Source of the DNA: Subdoligranulum sp. CAG:314
Lineage (GTDB): Bacteria; Bacillota; Clostridia; Christensenellales; CAG-314
Direction: 5' to 3'
Length of the DNA: 28,739 nt
Assembly: GCA_000437915.1 (NCBI GenBank)
Contig: FR900989.1
Location: 1 to 28,739, forward strand
Part shown: positions 1 through 9,529 of the stretch, piece by piece
Layout of the letters: every line of letters starts with the position of its first letter
How positions within the stretch are numbered: the stretch's first letter is position 1
Made by a program: the position numbers and the translations under genes
Notes under the pieces: model-generated
What the model saw: only the letters and a program-made list of their open reading frames with translations
What the model was told of the DNA's origin: nothing
Database searches by the model: none

Positions 1-3000
1 ATTTCTTCAAGCGAAGAACAGCCGTTGAACGCGTAGTTTCCTACCACCGTAACCGTCGAAGGAAGAGCGCTTCCCTCGTCGGCGTTTCCGCTGTAAGTCA
101 GCGCGGAGAGGGACGAGCAGCCGTCAAACACATACGCGCCGAGCGTCATGAGTCCTGCGGGCAGCGTGACGCTTGTCAGCTGTGCGCAATTCTGGAACAC
201 ATATGCTCTGGTGCCTGCCGCGGCGGCAGAGCCTTTGGACGAACCGATGTGCTTGACGCCGTCGGGGATAACGATGTTTTTCAGACCGCTGTTTCTGAAC
301 GTATACGTTCCGAGGAACGTCAGCTTGGAAGGAAGCGTAATCGTTTCGAGAGACGCGCAGCCGTTGAACATATAGTCTGACAGCGCCTCCGCGTCGTCGC
401 CGAGAGTGACTTGACTCAGCTCGGTAGCGTAAGAGAACAGATAAGTATTAAACGAAGTCAGCTTGGGCATCGAAATGCTTTGCAACTTGGTTGCGTAAGT
501 ACCCTTGTCGAAATCCGCTGATTTCACGCCGAAGGCATATGTGCCTACCGTATCCACGTCGGGCAATTCAAGCGACTCTATTGCGCAACCCGTGAAAGCG
601 TACTGTCCGACAAGGGTTACTCCGGGGAGCACGTTGTCTTCGCCGTTTTCTCCCGCCTTAATCGTTTTGAGAGCCGTACAGCCGGTGAACACGTAGCCGC
701 CTATTTCAAAGTCCGTCATGCTTGCGGGCATGATAATCGTCGTGAGGTACGCGCAGTTTTCAAACAGTCTTACAGTCTGAGTTGCCGAGCAAGAATCGGC
801 TGTGTTGCCGAAGCCTTTGACTCCTGCGGGAATTTTTATCGATACCAGTCCCGTGTTCTTGAATGTTTCCTGTCTGCCGAGGAAGGCCAGACTGTCCGGC
901 AGGTCGATTGAAACGAGCGACGTGCAGTTGAGGAACATTTTGCCGGGAATCGCGTCAAGCGTACTGTTCAGCGTGACCTCTTCAAGCGAGGTGCAGCCGG
1001 AGAAAACTCCGTTGTAATTGCCGGTGCTGCTACTGCTGTAAAACGCATAGCTCGTTATGTTGGACATATCCATGCTTTTCAGCGACACGCAATTGTTGAA
1101 CAGCTCGTAAGGCGCAACCGTCACCTGAGGCGGCAACGCGTTTTCAAAGCCCGCCTCGTAGTCCGCCTGATTCTTGATAACATAGTCGTTGTAGCTCACT
1201 ATTCTCAGCTGCTTCGCGTTGTCAAACATATTGGGAGACAGCGATGTCATCTTGTCCGACAGAATCACTTCCTCTACTGAAGAATAAGAGAAAATATCGC
1301 CGTAGCTGTTGCTTGTCTTCCATGTCATGGCGCTTTGGAAGGTCACCTTTTTCAAGTTTTCGGTATATTGGAAGGTGTCGTCGGCGACAAATTCCATGCT
1401 TTCGGGGAAAACCATCTCTTCCAGTCCGGAATAGTTGAAGTTACTTGAACCGTTGATGCGTTTAAACCCTTCGGGCAGCTTTATGCTTCTAAGCGACTCG
1501 CAGTAGTAAAACACAGAAGAGGTTGACGAGGAGCTTGACAGAGAATCCGTTTCCAGACCGATGATTTCCAGCGTGTCCGGCAAAAGAATTTCAGACAACG
1601 ACTCGCAACAATAGAAGGTTTCCTTTTGCAGGCGGGTAATCCGCGTTCTTGAAAGGTCGATTTTTTTCAGCGAATAGCAATATTCGAACGCCGCTTCGCC
1701 CACCGTACTCAGGTTGGAATAGCCTCCCTCGCCCGAGGTCAGGTCGGTCTCTACGACAACCTCCTCCAGATTGAAGCAGTTTTCAAACGCGTATTCACCT
1801 ATTTCCCTGACGGTATAAGGCAGAATGATTTTCTTGAAGGACTGTCCCGAAAAGGCTCTTGCACCGATAACGGTTGTGTTTTCAGGCACTCTGAACACTC
1901 CATTTTCGTCGCCCAGAGGTCCGAAGGTCAACTGAATCATAGTGCCGTCGCTGTTGTAAATGAGCGGCAGAGTTTCGTCCGCATTCAGATAACGGCTGTC
2001 CTCGGGTATGCTGATTTCGATGATATAAGAACCCTTTATCATGGATTCAATGCTGACGACCGCCGCGGAAAGCTCGATGGAAGTGAGCGTTTTCACCTTG
2101 TTGAAAAGCGATGCGCCGAGCGTCGTGCCGTTTTCGGCAATGCTGTCGGGCAAAGCGAAGGACGTCAATGCCGTCTGATTGAACGCCGAGTCTCCTATCG
2201 ACGCGAGCGAGTTTTTGCCCGCATTCTGATGCTCGACGGGGAACTTTTCAAACTTGACCTGATAAAGCGACGTGCAGCTCGCGAACACGGAGGCGCCGAG
2301 CGTTTCGACGCTTGCCGGTATCGACACTGTTTCGAGCGCCTTGCACCCCGAAAACGCGGAGGCTTCAATGGTTTTAAGCGTGCCGTTGAGAGGCAGGCTC
2401 ACGTTCGTCAGAGCCGTGCAGGAGCTGAAAGCCGAAGTTCCTATCGTTTCGAGCGAATTGGGCAGAACAATGCTTGACAAAAGCTTGTTTTGCGCAAAGG
2501 AACTGTTGCCTATGGTCGTAAGCTTGCTGCTTTCGACATTGAATACCACCGATGTCAAAGCGTCGCAGTCATAGAAAGCATTGTTGCCTATGGTTTCTAT
2601 GCTGTCGGCAAAATCGAAGTCAACCAAACTGTCGCAGCCGTAGAATGCATAGTTGCCTATGGTTTTAAGCGCGGGAGTCGCGCCGTCTGCAAAGCCGACC
2701 TTTTTAAGATTGCTGACGTACTTGTAACCTCCCGTTGAGCTTCCCGTATACCAATAACTGTTATAAAACGCGTATTCGCCGATTTCGGTAACGGATTCGG
2801 ACAGAACAAGCTCTTTCGGGGCGTTGTCCCAAGAAAACGCATACGCGGGGATTTTCTCCAATCTGTTGGGAAACGCGATTACGTTTAGCTTGGTGCAGCC
2901 GTTGAAAACGGTATCTCTTGAATATGCGGGCGCGCCGCCTGTCGAAGTGTTTCTATAGCTTCCGTCCGCCATACGAAGCGGCGTGCTCTCGTTGCCCTCT

Positions 3001-6000
3001 TCAAAAATAATGTTTTCGAGGTTGGAGCAGCCCTTGAATATGTTCACCTGCATTTCTGTCACCGTGTTGGGTATGGTGAGCGTGACCAACGAGGAGCAGC
3101 CGTTGAACAGCCCCGTCTTCATGACGGTAAGGCCGCGCGGCAGCGTGATTGTAGCAAGCTTCTGACAGCCGCTGAATGCGTCGGTACCTATATCCAAATC
3201 GCCGAGTATGCCTTCGGAGAACTTGATTTCCGTTATGTTTTTGTTGTTCTTGAACGCGCCTTCGGAAATGCGTTCAACCGTTTTGGGGATGTCCACAACG
3301 CCGTCAACGCCGCTCGCGCCCACAGGGCAGTAAAGCAGGTCGGTCAGCACGCTTTCCTCGCTGCCCTCCTCTCCCTTGAGAGAATAGCCGTACACCACTC
3401 CGTCGATTGAAGCGTACATTGCGTTCCCCTCGGCGATGTTCACCTTGTCTATGCCGGTACAATCGTAGAACATATTGGTGAAAGGCGAAACGTCTCCCTC
3501 TGCAATGACAGTCAAAGACGCGGGCAGATTGACCGTGGTAAGAGAGCCTTTGCAGCTCGAAAACAGCTTTTGCCCTATTTGCTCCACGCCCTCTTCGAAG
3601 GTCACGGTTACAATACCGTGGCAGGTGGCGAACGCTTCGTCGCCCACTTTCTTTACGCTTCCGGGAATCGTCATTTCCGTGAGAGCCTTGCAACCTGCAA
3701 AGACACGGCTGCCAAGCTCGGTAACGTAATCGGGCAGAACTATGTCGGTCAATACCGCACAGCTTTCAAACGCCGACGCGCCTATGCTCAACGTATGACC
3801 TTCGGCAACCTCCGTCGCAAATATGACTTTTGTAAGCATAGACTTGATTTGCTCGGAGCTGCTCAACCCGCTGTTGTAAGAGCTTACGTTAAAAGCGTTT
3901 TCGCTGATTATTTTGACCTTTGCGCCCAAAGTAATTTCGGTAAGATAAGCCGCTCCCGCAAAGACGCCGGCATTGATTGTCTCAACGTCCTCGTGCAAAG
4001 TGAAGGCTCCCTCCTTGCCCGAAGGGTAGAACATGATTTCAGAAAAGCTCTTGTTGTAAACAACGCCGTCCTCGGACGCGAAATTGGGATTTGCCGCGTC
4101 GATTTCTACGTTCTGCAACGTGCTTCCGAAAACGCCGCCAATATCGAATATTCCGACCTTGGAGCCTATGGTGAGTTTTCTGACCGTATACTGTTTTCTC
4201 GTTGTCAGACCGCTCGACGGATTTGCCGTGTTCCAATCGAGGTCGATTCTGAAAGCGTCCGTTTCAAGCGCGGTGCAGCGCATAGTTCCGTCTGACTCGA
4301 CCGTACCCGCCGTCACCTGCACGTTGACCTCCGTCAAATTTGCGCAGTAACCGAAGGCGTATTTGCCCAGCGATACGAGATTGACGGGAAGAGTAACCTT
4401 GCTTATGCTGTTGCAGCCGTGGAAAGCGCGCGCTGCTATTCTCAGAGACGCGGAATTTTCGTCTCCCAAAAACTCTATCTCCGTTATATTGGAGCAGCTT
4501 CTGAACGCGGCCTCGCCGATATTCGTCACCCATCCGGGAATAACGAGCTTGGTTATGTTTTTGCAACCGTACCAGCCCGTCGTGCTGGTTGTCATCGCGT
4601 AAACATTGGAAAACGCGTTGTCCGCAATCTTGTTTATGCCGTTAGGGATTATGAAAACGCCGCCTTCTCCCGAGAAGGTTCTCGGAGCGTAAATGATTGT
4701 GTCCGCCGCCTTGTTTACAACAAGCCCGTCAATCGCGCGATAATCCCAATTGTCGTTAGTAAAGGAAATCTTCTCCAAATCCGTCATGTAAGAGAAATAT
4801 TTGGAGCTGAAATCAAAACGCGTGGGCAGCACCAATTCAATTACGTTGGACGCGCCCGAAAATGCCAAATCGTCCAGTGACAAAGTCTGCTCCGTTTCTC
4901 CGTCGGGCTGCGCGAGGAACTCGATTTTTTCGAGGTATAGCGCGGCAAAAGCTCTTTCGTCAATCCTCGTCACGGTAGCAGGCACTTTGATATAAGTGAG
5001 ATAATTTACGTCCCCGAACGCCTCTGTGGGCAGCACCGTCACGCCGTAAGGTATTTCGTATTCGCCTCTCCTTGACACCGGCATATAATTGAGCTGCAAA
5101 TCGCTCAAATTGTCCGTGTCTCTGTATTCAAACAGCACGCCGTCAATGGACGTATATCTTGTCTCATAGACTCCGTCGGGATTTACTGCGTAAACCTCTA
5201 TTTCCTCCAGGTTAGAACAGGCAGAGAACGGCGAGCCTGTGGAATTTCCGCCGGAGAAGCCGTAGTCTATATTCTTTATCGTGTCGGGTATAGATATCTT
5301 TTTCAGCGTTCTGCAGCTGTGGAAAGCGCCGCTGCTTATGTCTATGACGGGCAGCCCGTCATACTCGGCGGGTATCTTGACCTCTGTCAAAAGGCTTATG
5401 CCTTCGCCCTTTTTGACCGAATAGCCCTCTATGGACTGTCCGCCGCCTATGCTCTGCTTGGTCTTTATAAACTCGAACACGTCAACCCAGCCGGCGTAAA
5501 GCGTTTTGTCTCCCGCATCCATCCACACGCCCGTGCCCGCGCCTGTGTTGTCGGTGTACTTTACGCCCATCTTGTTGGGAGACTCGTACCAGCCAAAGAA
5601 GGTCTTTGTGGCAATGTCCGACTCTGGAGTGGGCAGCTCGTATCCCTGTCTGTAAGTTACTTTAAACGTAGTTTCGCTCATCGTTCCGCCTGCAACGACA
5701 AACGTAACCGTGTATTCCTTCGGCGTCCAGTGCGCGTACAGCGTCAGGTCCTCCGCTTTTTCAAGCTTTGTCCCTGTGTACGCCACTCCGTTGCTCGCCT
5801 CCATCCAGTAGTCGAAGTCGTAGCCCACCAGCGTTACTTCGTCGGCGGGAAGCTCCAACGGGTCGTTCTGCGCGCGGTAAAGCGTTGCGTAGCTCTCGTA
5901 TCCCTCTATGTTGTACCTGAGCGTCACCTTATACGCAGTCACCTCTATTCTCGCCCATTCCGACGCTTCTCCTGCTTTGTCATAGTAGCAGATTTCTATT

Positions 6001-7850
6001 ACGTTCGTTCCTTCTTTGTCAAGGCTTATCTTGTACCTTGTCGCCGTGAAAACCTCGACCGCATCTTTGCCGTTCACTCTCACTGCGTACTTGCTCGCTC
6101 CGAGTATTGTCGGCCATTCCAAATATCCCTCGTTGTAGTCTATTTTCCCTTCCAGCGTAGCGGCAAACTCCGTCACGTCGGAGTAAAGCGAATTTTCCGC
6201 CTCCGTCGCTCCGTTTGCACGCACGCTTATCTGCATGTTCGTCCAATCTATTCCGTCGGGCAGCTCCATGCTGCTGCCTGTCTCCACGAGGTGCTCCACA
6301 CCGTCTATACTTACCGTGTAGCTCACCGCTCCCGCGACGGCTCCCCATTTCAACGTCGTTCCGTCTATCTCTATGCTTCCCTTGGAAGGCGTGGCAAGCC
6401 TTGTCTTTGTATATGTGTATTCAGCTACCTCCGAGCTGTTGTAGCCGTGCGCCACCGCGCGCACTCTGACCACGATTGCTCCCGCTGCCATTTCCTTCAA
6501 CGACACCGTTCCGTCGTATCTTATCCATTCGCCGTCGTTTACTTGGTATTCGTAATACTGCGCGTTGGCTACGTTGTTCCAGATTATCGTCTCGTCCTCG
6601 GCTTTCACGCTCAGTCCCGTTACTTTGTCAAGATGTCTCTCGAATACGTATTCCTCCGATTCGCTCGTTACGTACCCTTCTCCTACCGCCTTGACTACAA
6701 ACACAATCCCTTCTTCCGTCATTTCGCACAGCGTAAAGTCTATTTCTCCGCTTGTCGTCTCCATGTCGGTAAAGCTCATCTCGTGCTCGTGGCTCGTGTT
6801 TCCGCATTTGACCGTCACAAGGTACTTTTCCGCGTTCAACACCTTGTTGAATTTCAGCACAAATCCGTCCACCTCAAACACTGACACCCTTGACAGCGCC
6901 TTGTTGTTGTAGTAGACCGTCGTAGTCTTATTGTTGTACGTTACTTCTACCTTGTACTCTCCCGCGTCCTTGGAGGCGAAATCGTAAGCGTATTCCGTCG
7001 TCCCCAACGTCCTTGTCTCTTTGTTTCCGTCGGGCGCCGTTATTTCCACGCGATAGCTTACGTTTACTCCCTCGCTCGCCCAGTATACTCCGCTCTCGTT
7101 TACGCTTACCTCGGGATTCTCGCTCTCCCATACCGCAAACAGCGTAACGTTTTGCGTAAGCACCTGTCCCGTATATTCGCAGGTCAGCTTTCCGGCGTCC
7201 TCGAAGTCGCTCATCCACCACCCCGCAAATACCTTTCCGCTTTCCTCAGGTTTAGGCAGGTTGGTCAGGATTCCCGCTTCGTTGGTCTCTCTGTCCGCTA
7301 TTGCGACTGCCGTCCCCGCAAAGCTCACTTTATATGTATACATCGACGGCAGCTCGAATCTCGCATATACCGTCGTGTCTGACTTGATTGCAGTCTCAAA
7401 GTCAAAGAGCTCTTTATAGCCGCTGTCCTTGTACCAATCGCAGAATATTTCTCCGCTCTTGTTAGGGTCGTCGGGACGCGTCGCCTTTTCGTTGTATCCC
7501 ACGCTCTGCGGGCTTATTGACGTGCCTCCGCCCGTGACGAATCTCACGGTATATGTATTCTTGCTCCATATTGCCGTGAGCGTTAGATTCTCTTCGACCG
7601 TGTCCGTACCGAACAAAAATTCGTCTCCGTTCGGCTTTATCCACTTCTCGAAGGTATGTCCCTCCTTCGTCGGCGCATTAGGCGCACTCGGCGACTCCTT
7701 CCCCTTTACCGTTATGCTCCCTACCGCGCTTCCGCCCGCGCTGTCAAACGTAATCGTATACGTCTTTGTGCACGCCGCAAGCGTCACCGTCAGCACCATC
7801 GCCAGCACAATCGCCAGGAGCAACGCCAAACTCTTTCGCTTTGCCTTCAT
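1..7850 (-). CDS. Giant InlB/BspA-type leucine-rich-repeat surface lipoprotein (3' end outside window)
   Basis: The frame is open from an ATG at 7850 to the left edge (2616 codons, no stop), so the C-terminus is missing. The start is supported by an AGGAGG site just upstream and an N-terminal lipoprotein signal: a basic start, a hydrophobic stretch and the lipobox LAAC with the lipidated Cys at residue 27. Residues about 31-250 contain three InlB-type B-repeats (Listeria/Bacteroides repeat, with the recurring xxGHTFxxW / LTAxW pattern). Residues about 250-635 look like several fibronectin-III-like beta modules ending in short pro-rich or acidic linkers. Two more B-repeats follow at about 636-780. 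From about 800 onward there are dozens of roughly 23-residue BspA-type (LRR_5) repeats of the form I-x-x-x-A-F-x-x-C-x-x-L-x-x-I-x-[LI]-P. Such proteins are cell-surface adhesins or host/matrix-binding proteins. A lipid anchor on the outer face of the membrane is inferred; the ligand is unknown. It is monocistronic as far as visible, with its own promoter at 7944-7972. Confidence 0.9.
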   Translation of the reverse strand, partial: MKAKRKSLALLLAIVLAMVLTVTLAACTKTYTITFDSAGGSAVGSITVKGKESPSAPNAPTKEGHTFEKWIKPNGDEFLFGTDTVEENLTLTAIWSKNTYTVRFVTGGGTSISPQSVGYNEKATRPDDPNKSGEIFCDWYKDSGYKELFDFETAIKSDTTVYARFELPSMYTYKVSFAGTAVAIADRETNEAGILTNLPKPEESGKVFAGWWMSDFEDAGKLTCEYTGQVLTQNVTLFAVWESENPEVSVNESGVYWASEGVNVSYRVEITAPDGNKETRTLGTTEYAYDFASKDAGEYKVEVTYNNKTTTVYYNNKALSRVSVFEVDGFVLKFNKVLNAEKYLVTVKCGNTSHEHEMSFTDMETTSGEIDFTLCEMTEEGIVFVVKAVGEGYVTSESEEYVFERHLDKVTGLSVKAEDETIIWNNVANAQYYEYQVNDGEWIRYDGTVSLKEMAAGAIVVRVRAVAHGYNSSEVAEYTYTKTRLATPSKGSIEIDGTTLKWGAVAGAVSYTVSIDGVEHLVETGSSMELPDGIDWTNMQISVRANGATEAENSLYSDVTEFAATLEGKIDYNEGYLEWPTILGASKYAVRVNGKDAVEVFTATRYKISLDKEGTNVIEICYYDKAGEASEWARIEVTAYKVTLRYNIEGYESYATLYRAQNDPLELPADEVTLVGYDFDYWMEASNGVAYTGTKLEKAEDLTLYAHWTPKEYTVTFVVAGGTMSETTFKVTYRQGYELPTPESDIATKTFFGWYESPNKMGVKYTDNTGAGTGVWMDAGDKTLYAGWVDVFEFIKTKQSIGGGQSIEGYSVKKGEGISLLTEVKIPAEYDGLPVIDISSGAFHSCRTLKKISIPDTIKNIDYGFSGGNSTGSPFSACSNLEEIEVYAVNPDGVYETRYTSIDGVLFEYRDTDNLSDLQLNYMPVSRRGEYEIPYGVTVLPTEAFGDVNYLTYIKVPATVTRIDERAFAALYLEKIEFLAQPDGETEQTLSLDDLAFSGASNVIELVLPTRFDFSSKYFSYMTDLEKISFTNDNWDYRAIDGLVVNKAADTIIYAPRTFSGEGGVFIIPNGINKIADNAFSNVYAMTTSTTGWYGCKNITKLVIPGWVTNIGEAAFRSCSNITEIEFLGDENSASLRIAARAFHGCNSISKVTLPVNLVSLGKYAFGYCANLTEVNVQVTAGTVESDGTMRCTALETDAFRIDLDWNTANPSSGLTTRKQYTVRKLTIGSKVGIFDIGGVFGSTLQNVEIDAANPNFASEDGVVYNKSFSEIMFYPSGKEGAFTLHEDVETINAGVFAGAAYLTEITLGAKVKIISENAFNVSSYNSGLSSSEQIKSMLTKVIFATEVAEGHTLSIGASAFESCAVLTDIVLPDYVTELGSRVFAGCKALTEMTIPGSVKKVGDEAFATCHGIVTVTFEEGVEQIGQKLFSSCKGSLTTVNLPASLTVIAEGDVSPFTNMFYDCTGIDKVNIAEGNAMYASIDGVVYGYSLKGEEGSEESVLTDLLYCPVGASGVDGVVDIPKTVERISEGAFKNNKNITEIKFSEGILGDLDIGTDAFSGCQKLATITLPRGLTVMKTGLFNGCSSLVTLTIPNTVTEMQVNIFKGCSNLENIIFEEGNESTPLRMADGSYRNTSTGGAPAYSRDTVFNGCTKLNVIAFPNRLEKIPAYAFSWDNAPKELVLSESVTEIGEYAFYNSYWYTGSSTGGYKYVSNLKKVGFADGATPALKTIGNYAFYGCDSLVDFDFADSIETIGNNAFYDCDALTSVVFNVESSKLTTIGNSSFAQNKLLSSIVLPNSLETIGTSAFSSCTALTNVSLPLNGTLKTIEASAFSGCKALETVSIPASVETLGASVFASCTSLYQVKFEKFPVEHQNAGKNSLASIGDSAFNQTALTSFALPDSIAENGTTLGASLFNKVKTLTSIELSAAVVSIESMIKGSYIIEISIPEDSRYLNADETLPLIYNSDGTMIQLTFGPLGDENGVFRVPENTTVIGARAFSGQSFKKIILPYTVREIGEYAFENCFNLEEVVVETDLTSGEGGYSNLSTVGEAAFEYCYSLKKIDLSRTRITRLQKETFYCCESLSEILLPDTLEIIGLETDSLSSSSSTSSVFYYCESLRSIKLPEGFKRINGSSNFNYSGLEEMVFPESMEFVADDTFQYTENLKKVTFQSAMTWKTSNSYGDIFSYSSVEEVILSDKMTSLSPNMFDNAKQLRIVSYNDYVIKNQADYEAGFENALPPQVTVAPYELFNNCVSLKSMDMSNITSYAFYSSSSTGNYNGVFSGCTSLEEVTLNSTLDAIPGKMFLNCTSLVSIDLPDSLAFLGRQETFKNTGLVSIKIPAGVKGFGNTADSCSATQTVRLFENCAYLTTIIMPASMTDFEIGGYVFTGCTALKTIKAGENGEDNVLPGVTLVGQYAFTGCAIESLELPDVDTVGTYAFGVKSADFDKGTYATKLQSISMPKLTSFNTYLFSYATELSQVTLGDDAEALSDYMFNGCASLETITLPSKLTFLGTYTFRNSGLKNIVIPDGVKHIGSSKGSAAAAGTRAYVFQNCAQLTSVTLPAGLMTLGAYVFDGCSSLSALTYSGNADEGSALPSTVTVVGNYAFNGCSSLEE

Positions 7851-7943
7851 TCTTTCTGCCTCCTATCATGATTTACTCTACATTACACGCTTTCCTTCTC
7901 ATTCGCTCGTCCTTTTTGTCCTTCCGTATAATGTATCGTGAAA

Positions 7944-7972
7944 ATTGTAGCAAATGTAATTCGCATTGTCAA
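7944..7972 (-). promoter_or_regulatory. Sigma-A promoter of the LRR lipoprotein gene
   Basis: Read on the minus strand, TTGACA (7967-7972) is followed after 17 bases by TACAAT (7944-7949). This gives a 5' leader of roughly 85 bases before the ATG at 7850. The 402-base gap 7851-8252 holds this promoter, a hairpin at 8002-8028 and the terminator at 8193-8238. I see no gene in it. Confidence 0.75.
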
Positions 7973-8001
7973 CTTGTTTTCATCGTTTTTTTTTTTTTTG
8001 T

Positions 8002-8028
8002 AAATTACACATCTCCGATGTGTAATTT
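8002..8028. repeat. Perfect 12-bp inverted repeat with 3-base loop
   Basis: AAATTACACATC pairs perfectly with GATGTGTAATTT around the loop TCC. It lies next to a run of 14 T on the plus strand (7986-7999), 30 bases upstream of the -35 box of the LRR gene. It could be an operator, a bidirectional terminator or a relic. No plus-strand gene ends here, so a terminator role has no obvious client. Confidence 0.6.
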
Positions 8029-8192
8029 TATTGTTTATTTTCATGATTTCATACGCCAAAATCTACATTTAAAGCCGTTTTTCGCTTTTAATTTATAAAA
8101 TCATTTATTTTACGACATTATATGTCTGTTCGATAATTTTTGCTTTCGATTGATTTTTTCTAATTTAACTTTATCCTTCAAAATTTTGGGCG

Positions 8193-8238
8193 TAAAAAAA
8201 TCCGCCCGCAAAATACTATGATTTTGCGAACGGATTTA
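8193..8238 (-). terminator. Rho-independent terminator of the acyltransferase-like gene
   Basis: On the minus strand AAATCCG..CGCAAAAT pairs with ATTTTGCG..CGGATTT around a short loop and is followed by a T run (8193-8199 read as A7 on plus). It lies 15 bases after the stop of the gene at 8253-9215. Confidence 0.85.
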
Positions 8239-8252
8239 AAACACTCCATTCC

Positions 8253-9215
8253 TTATTTGTGTTTTTTCGCGGCTTTTCGCTCTTTCTTTTCTCTTTTGAG
8301 CCGCTCCTTGATTTCGCGCATATACTGCCTGTTTTCCTCCATGAGTCTGTCGTGACGCTCGTTGACAAGCTCTTTGGTAAACTTTGGCTCGGTCCTTTTG
8401 AGCAGCATTTCGGGACGGGACATCAAAGTCGTGAAATATCTGAGTGTATTGGCGTAATAAAGTCCGTCGGCGATTCTCTCGTCCATAGTCAGCCCCACCG
8501 TCATCACCTTGCCGGGTATGATTTCGTTTGCTTCGTTGACAATCGCCGCCTTTTTCTCCTTGCCCATAGCCACGAAAAGCCCCGTGGTGCCGAACTCGTA
8601 AACGTGATGATAGATAAAATCGCATTTTATCGATTTCAGAAAAGTCACGAAGCAGCTGTTGTGAAAGGGGCTCAACTCTACGAGAGAGCCGGCAAGTATG
8701 TTGTGCCTGTCCGCCCACCTGACGCAGCTCATAAAAAAGCGCAGGAGCCAGGCGGGCAATTTGAGCAGCTTGTTCATAAACAAATCAAGGTCGTTGTTGA
8801 CCTTGCTGCCCGAATTGTCCTCGAAGGCGGCTTTAAGCTTGTCCCTCACGTCAAAAATCGACTCGCTTCCGTCGAAATTCACCTTGACAACCGTCTCGCT
8901 CGCGTTGTCTTTGAGCACCTTTTTGACTGCGAAAGCGATCGTCAGGTCGTACCTGTCGTAAATTTTGTTGCCGACGACAAAACGATTCATCTGTATTCTT
9001 TCCGAATACATCCTCACTATGGCGGCGATAAGAATGTCGTTGTAAGTAAAGTGCTCGCCCTTCTCAGCCTGATTGGCTATAAACCTGTCCAAATAATCGC
9101 ACCTGACGTCCGCCCGCGCATAGTTGGCGGAATCCCACCTGTGCGGCATGATATGCGGCGTCATTTGCAGCATAGGATAAATGTACTTTGCCCATTTTCC
9201 GTCTTTGCGACTCAT
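8253..9215 (-). CDS. 2-oxoacid dehydrogenase E2-type acyltransferase-fold protein, no lipoyl domain
   Basis: 320 residues. The whole protein corresponds to the C-terminal catalytic domain of dihydrolipoamide acyltransferases (chloramphenicol-acetyltransferase fold). There is no lipoyl or E1/E3-binding domain, and no dehydrogenase E1 or E3 gene nearby. The family end motif is present as TMDERIADG (residues about 243-251). In true E2 enzymes this is DHRxxDG with a catalytic His, and here that His is Glu. I recall similar stand-alone clostridial proteins carrying this substitution, so it is probably a family trait rather than decay. Acyl transfer by the classical mechanism is therefore doubtful and the true role is unknown. 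The tail (about 285-320) is strongly basic. The ATG at 9215 has GGAG 7 bases upstream, a promoter at 9257-9285 and a terminator after the stop, so it is a single-gene unit. Confidence 0.8.
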   Translation of the reverse strand: MSRKDGKWAKYIYPMLQMTPHIMPHRWDSANYARADVRCDYLDRFIANQAEKGEHFTYNDILIAAIVRMYSERIQMNRFVVGNKIYDRYDLTIAFAVKKVLKDNASETVVKVNFDGSESIFDVRDKLKAAFEDNSGSKVNNDLDLFMNKLLKLPAWLLRFFMSCVRWADRHNILAGSLVELSPFHNSCFVTFLKSIKCDFIYHHVYEFGTTGLFVAMGKEKKAAIVNEANEIIPGKVMTVGLTMDERIADGLYYANTLRYFTTLMSRPEMLLKRTEPKFTKELVNERHDRLMEENRQYMREIKERLKREKKERKAAKKHK

Positions 9216-9256
9216 AAATATACTCCGTAAAAGATATATTTCATTGTTTCAGCTAC

Positions 9257-9285
9257 ATTATACTACAAAATGTCGTTTTTGCCAA
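9257..9285 (-). promoter_or_regulatory. Sigma-A promoter of the E2-like gene
   Basis: On the minus strand TTGGCA (9280-9285) is followed after 17 bases by TATAAT (9257-9262), about 42 bases before the ATG at 9215. A second TTTGGCAAA lies just upstream. The rest of the gap 9216-9529 is AT-rich and holds only this promoter and the terminator at 9457-9495. Confidence 0.7.
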
Positions 9286-9456
9286 ACATTTTGCCAAAAA
9301 ATGAAAATTGTTTTGTTTTGGTTTATTTTTGAAAACCGCCTTTTTTGACGCGTCTGTCGTCCTCTCTTGCAAACAGCCCGTCGGCTTTCCTCCGCACTGC
9401 CGCACGGTGAAATCTGCAACAAAGCTATGTTCGGTTTTTTTTCATTTCTGCATCTA

Positions 9457-9495
9457 GTTAAAAACATAGAAGCGGACGCTTGAATGTCCGCTTCT
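9457..9495 (-). terminator. Likely terminator of the rex-hydrogenase operon
   Basis: A 10-bp perfect stem (AGAAGCGGAC with GTCCGCTTCT, 8-base loop, 9468-9495) is followed on the minus strand by ATG and TTTTT. It sits about 35 bases after the stop of the hydrogenase gene. The T tract is short, so strength is uncertain. Confidence 0.6.
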
Positions 9496-9529
9496 TTGAA
9501 AGTCGTCAAGCAATAAGCCTGCGACGCGG

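Noticed and set aside
5319..6884. A 521-codon plus-strand open frame antisense to the LRR gene
   Set aside because: It lacks a ribosome binding site, has a composition typical of an antisense shadow (rich in Arg, His, Val, Tyr and Ser), and the minus strand there encodes clear B-repeat and fibronectin-like modules.
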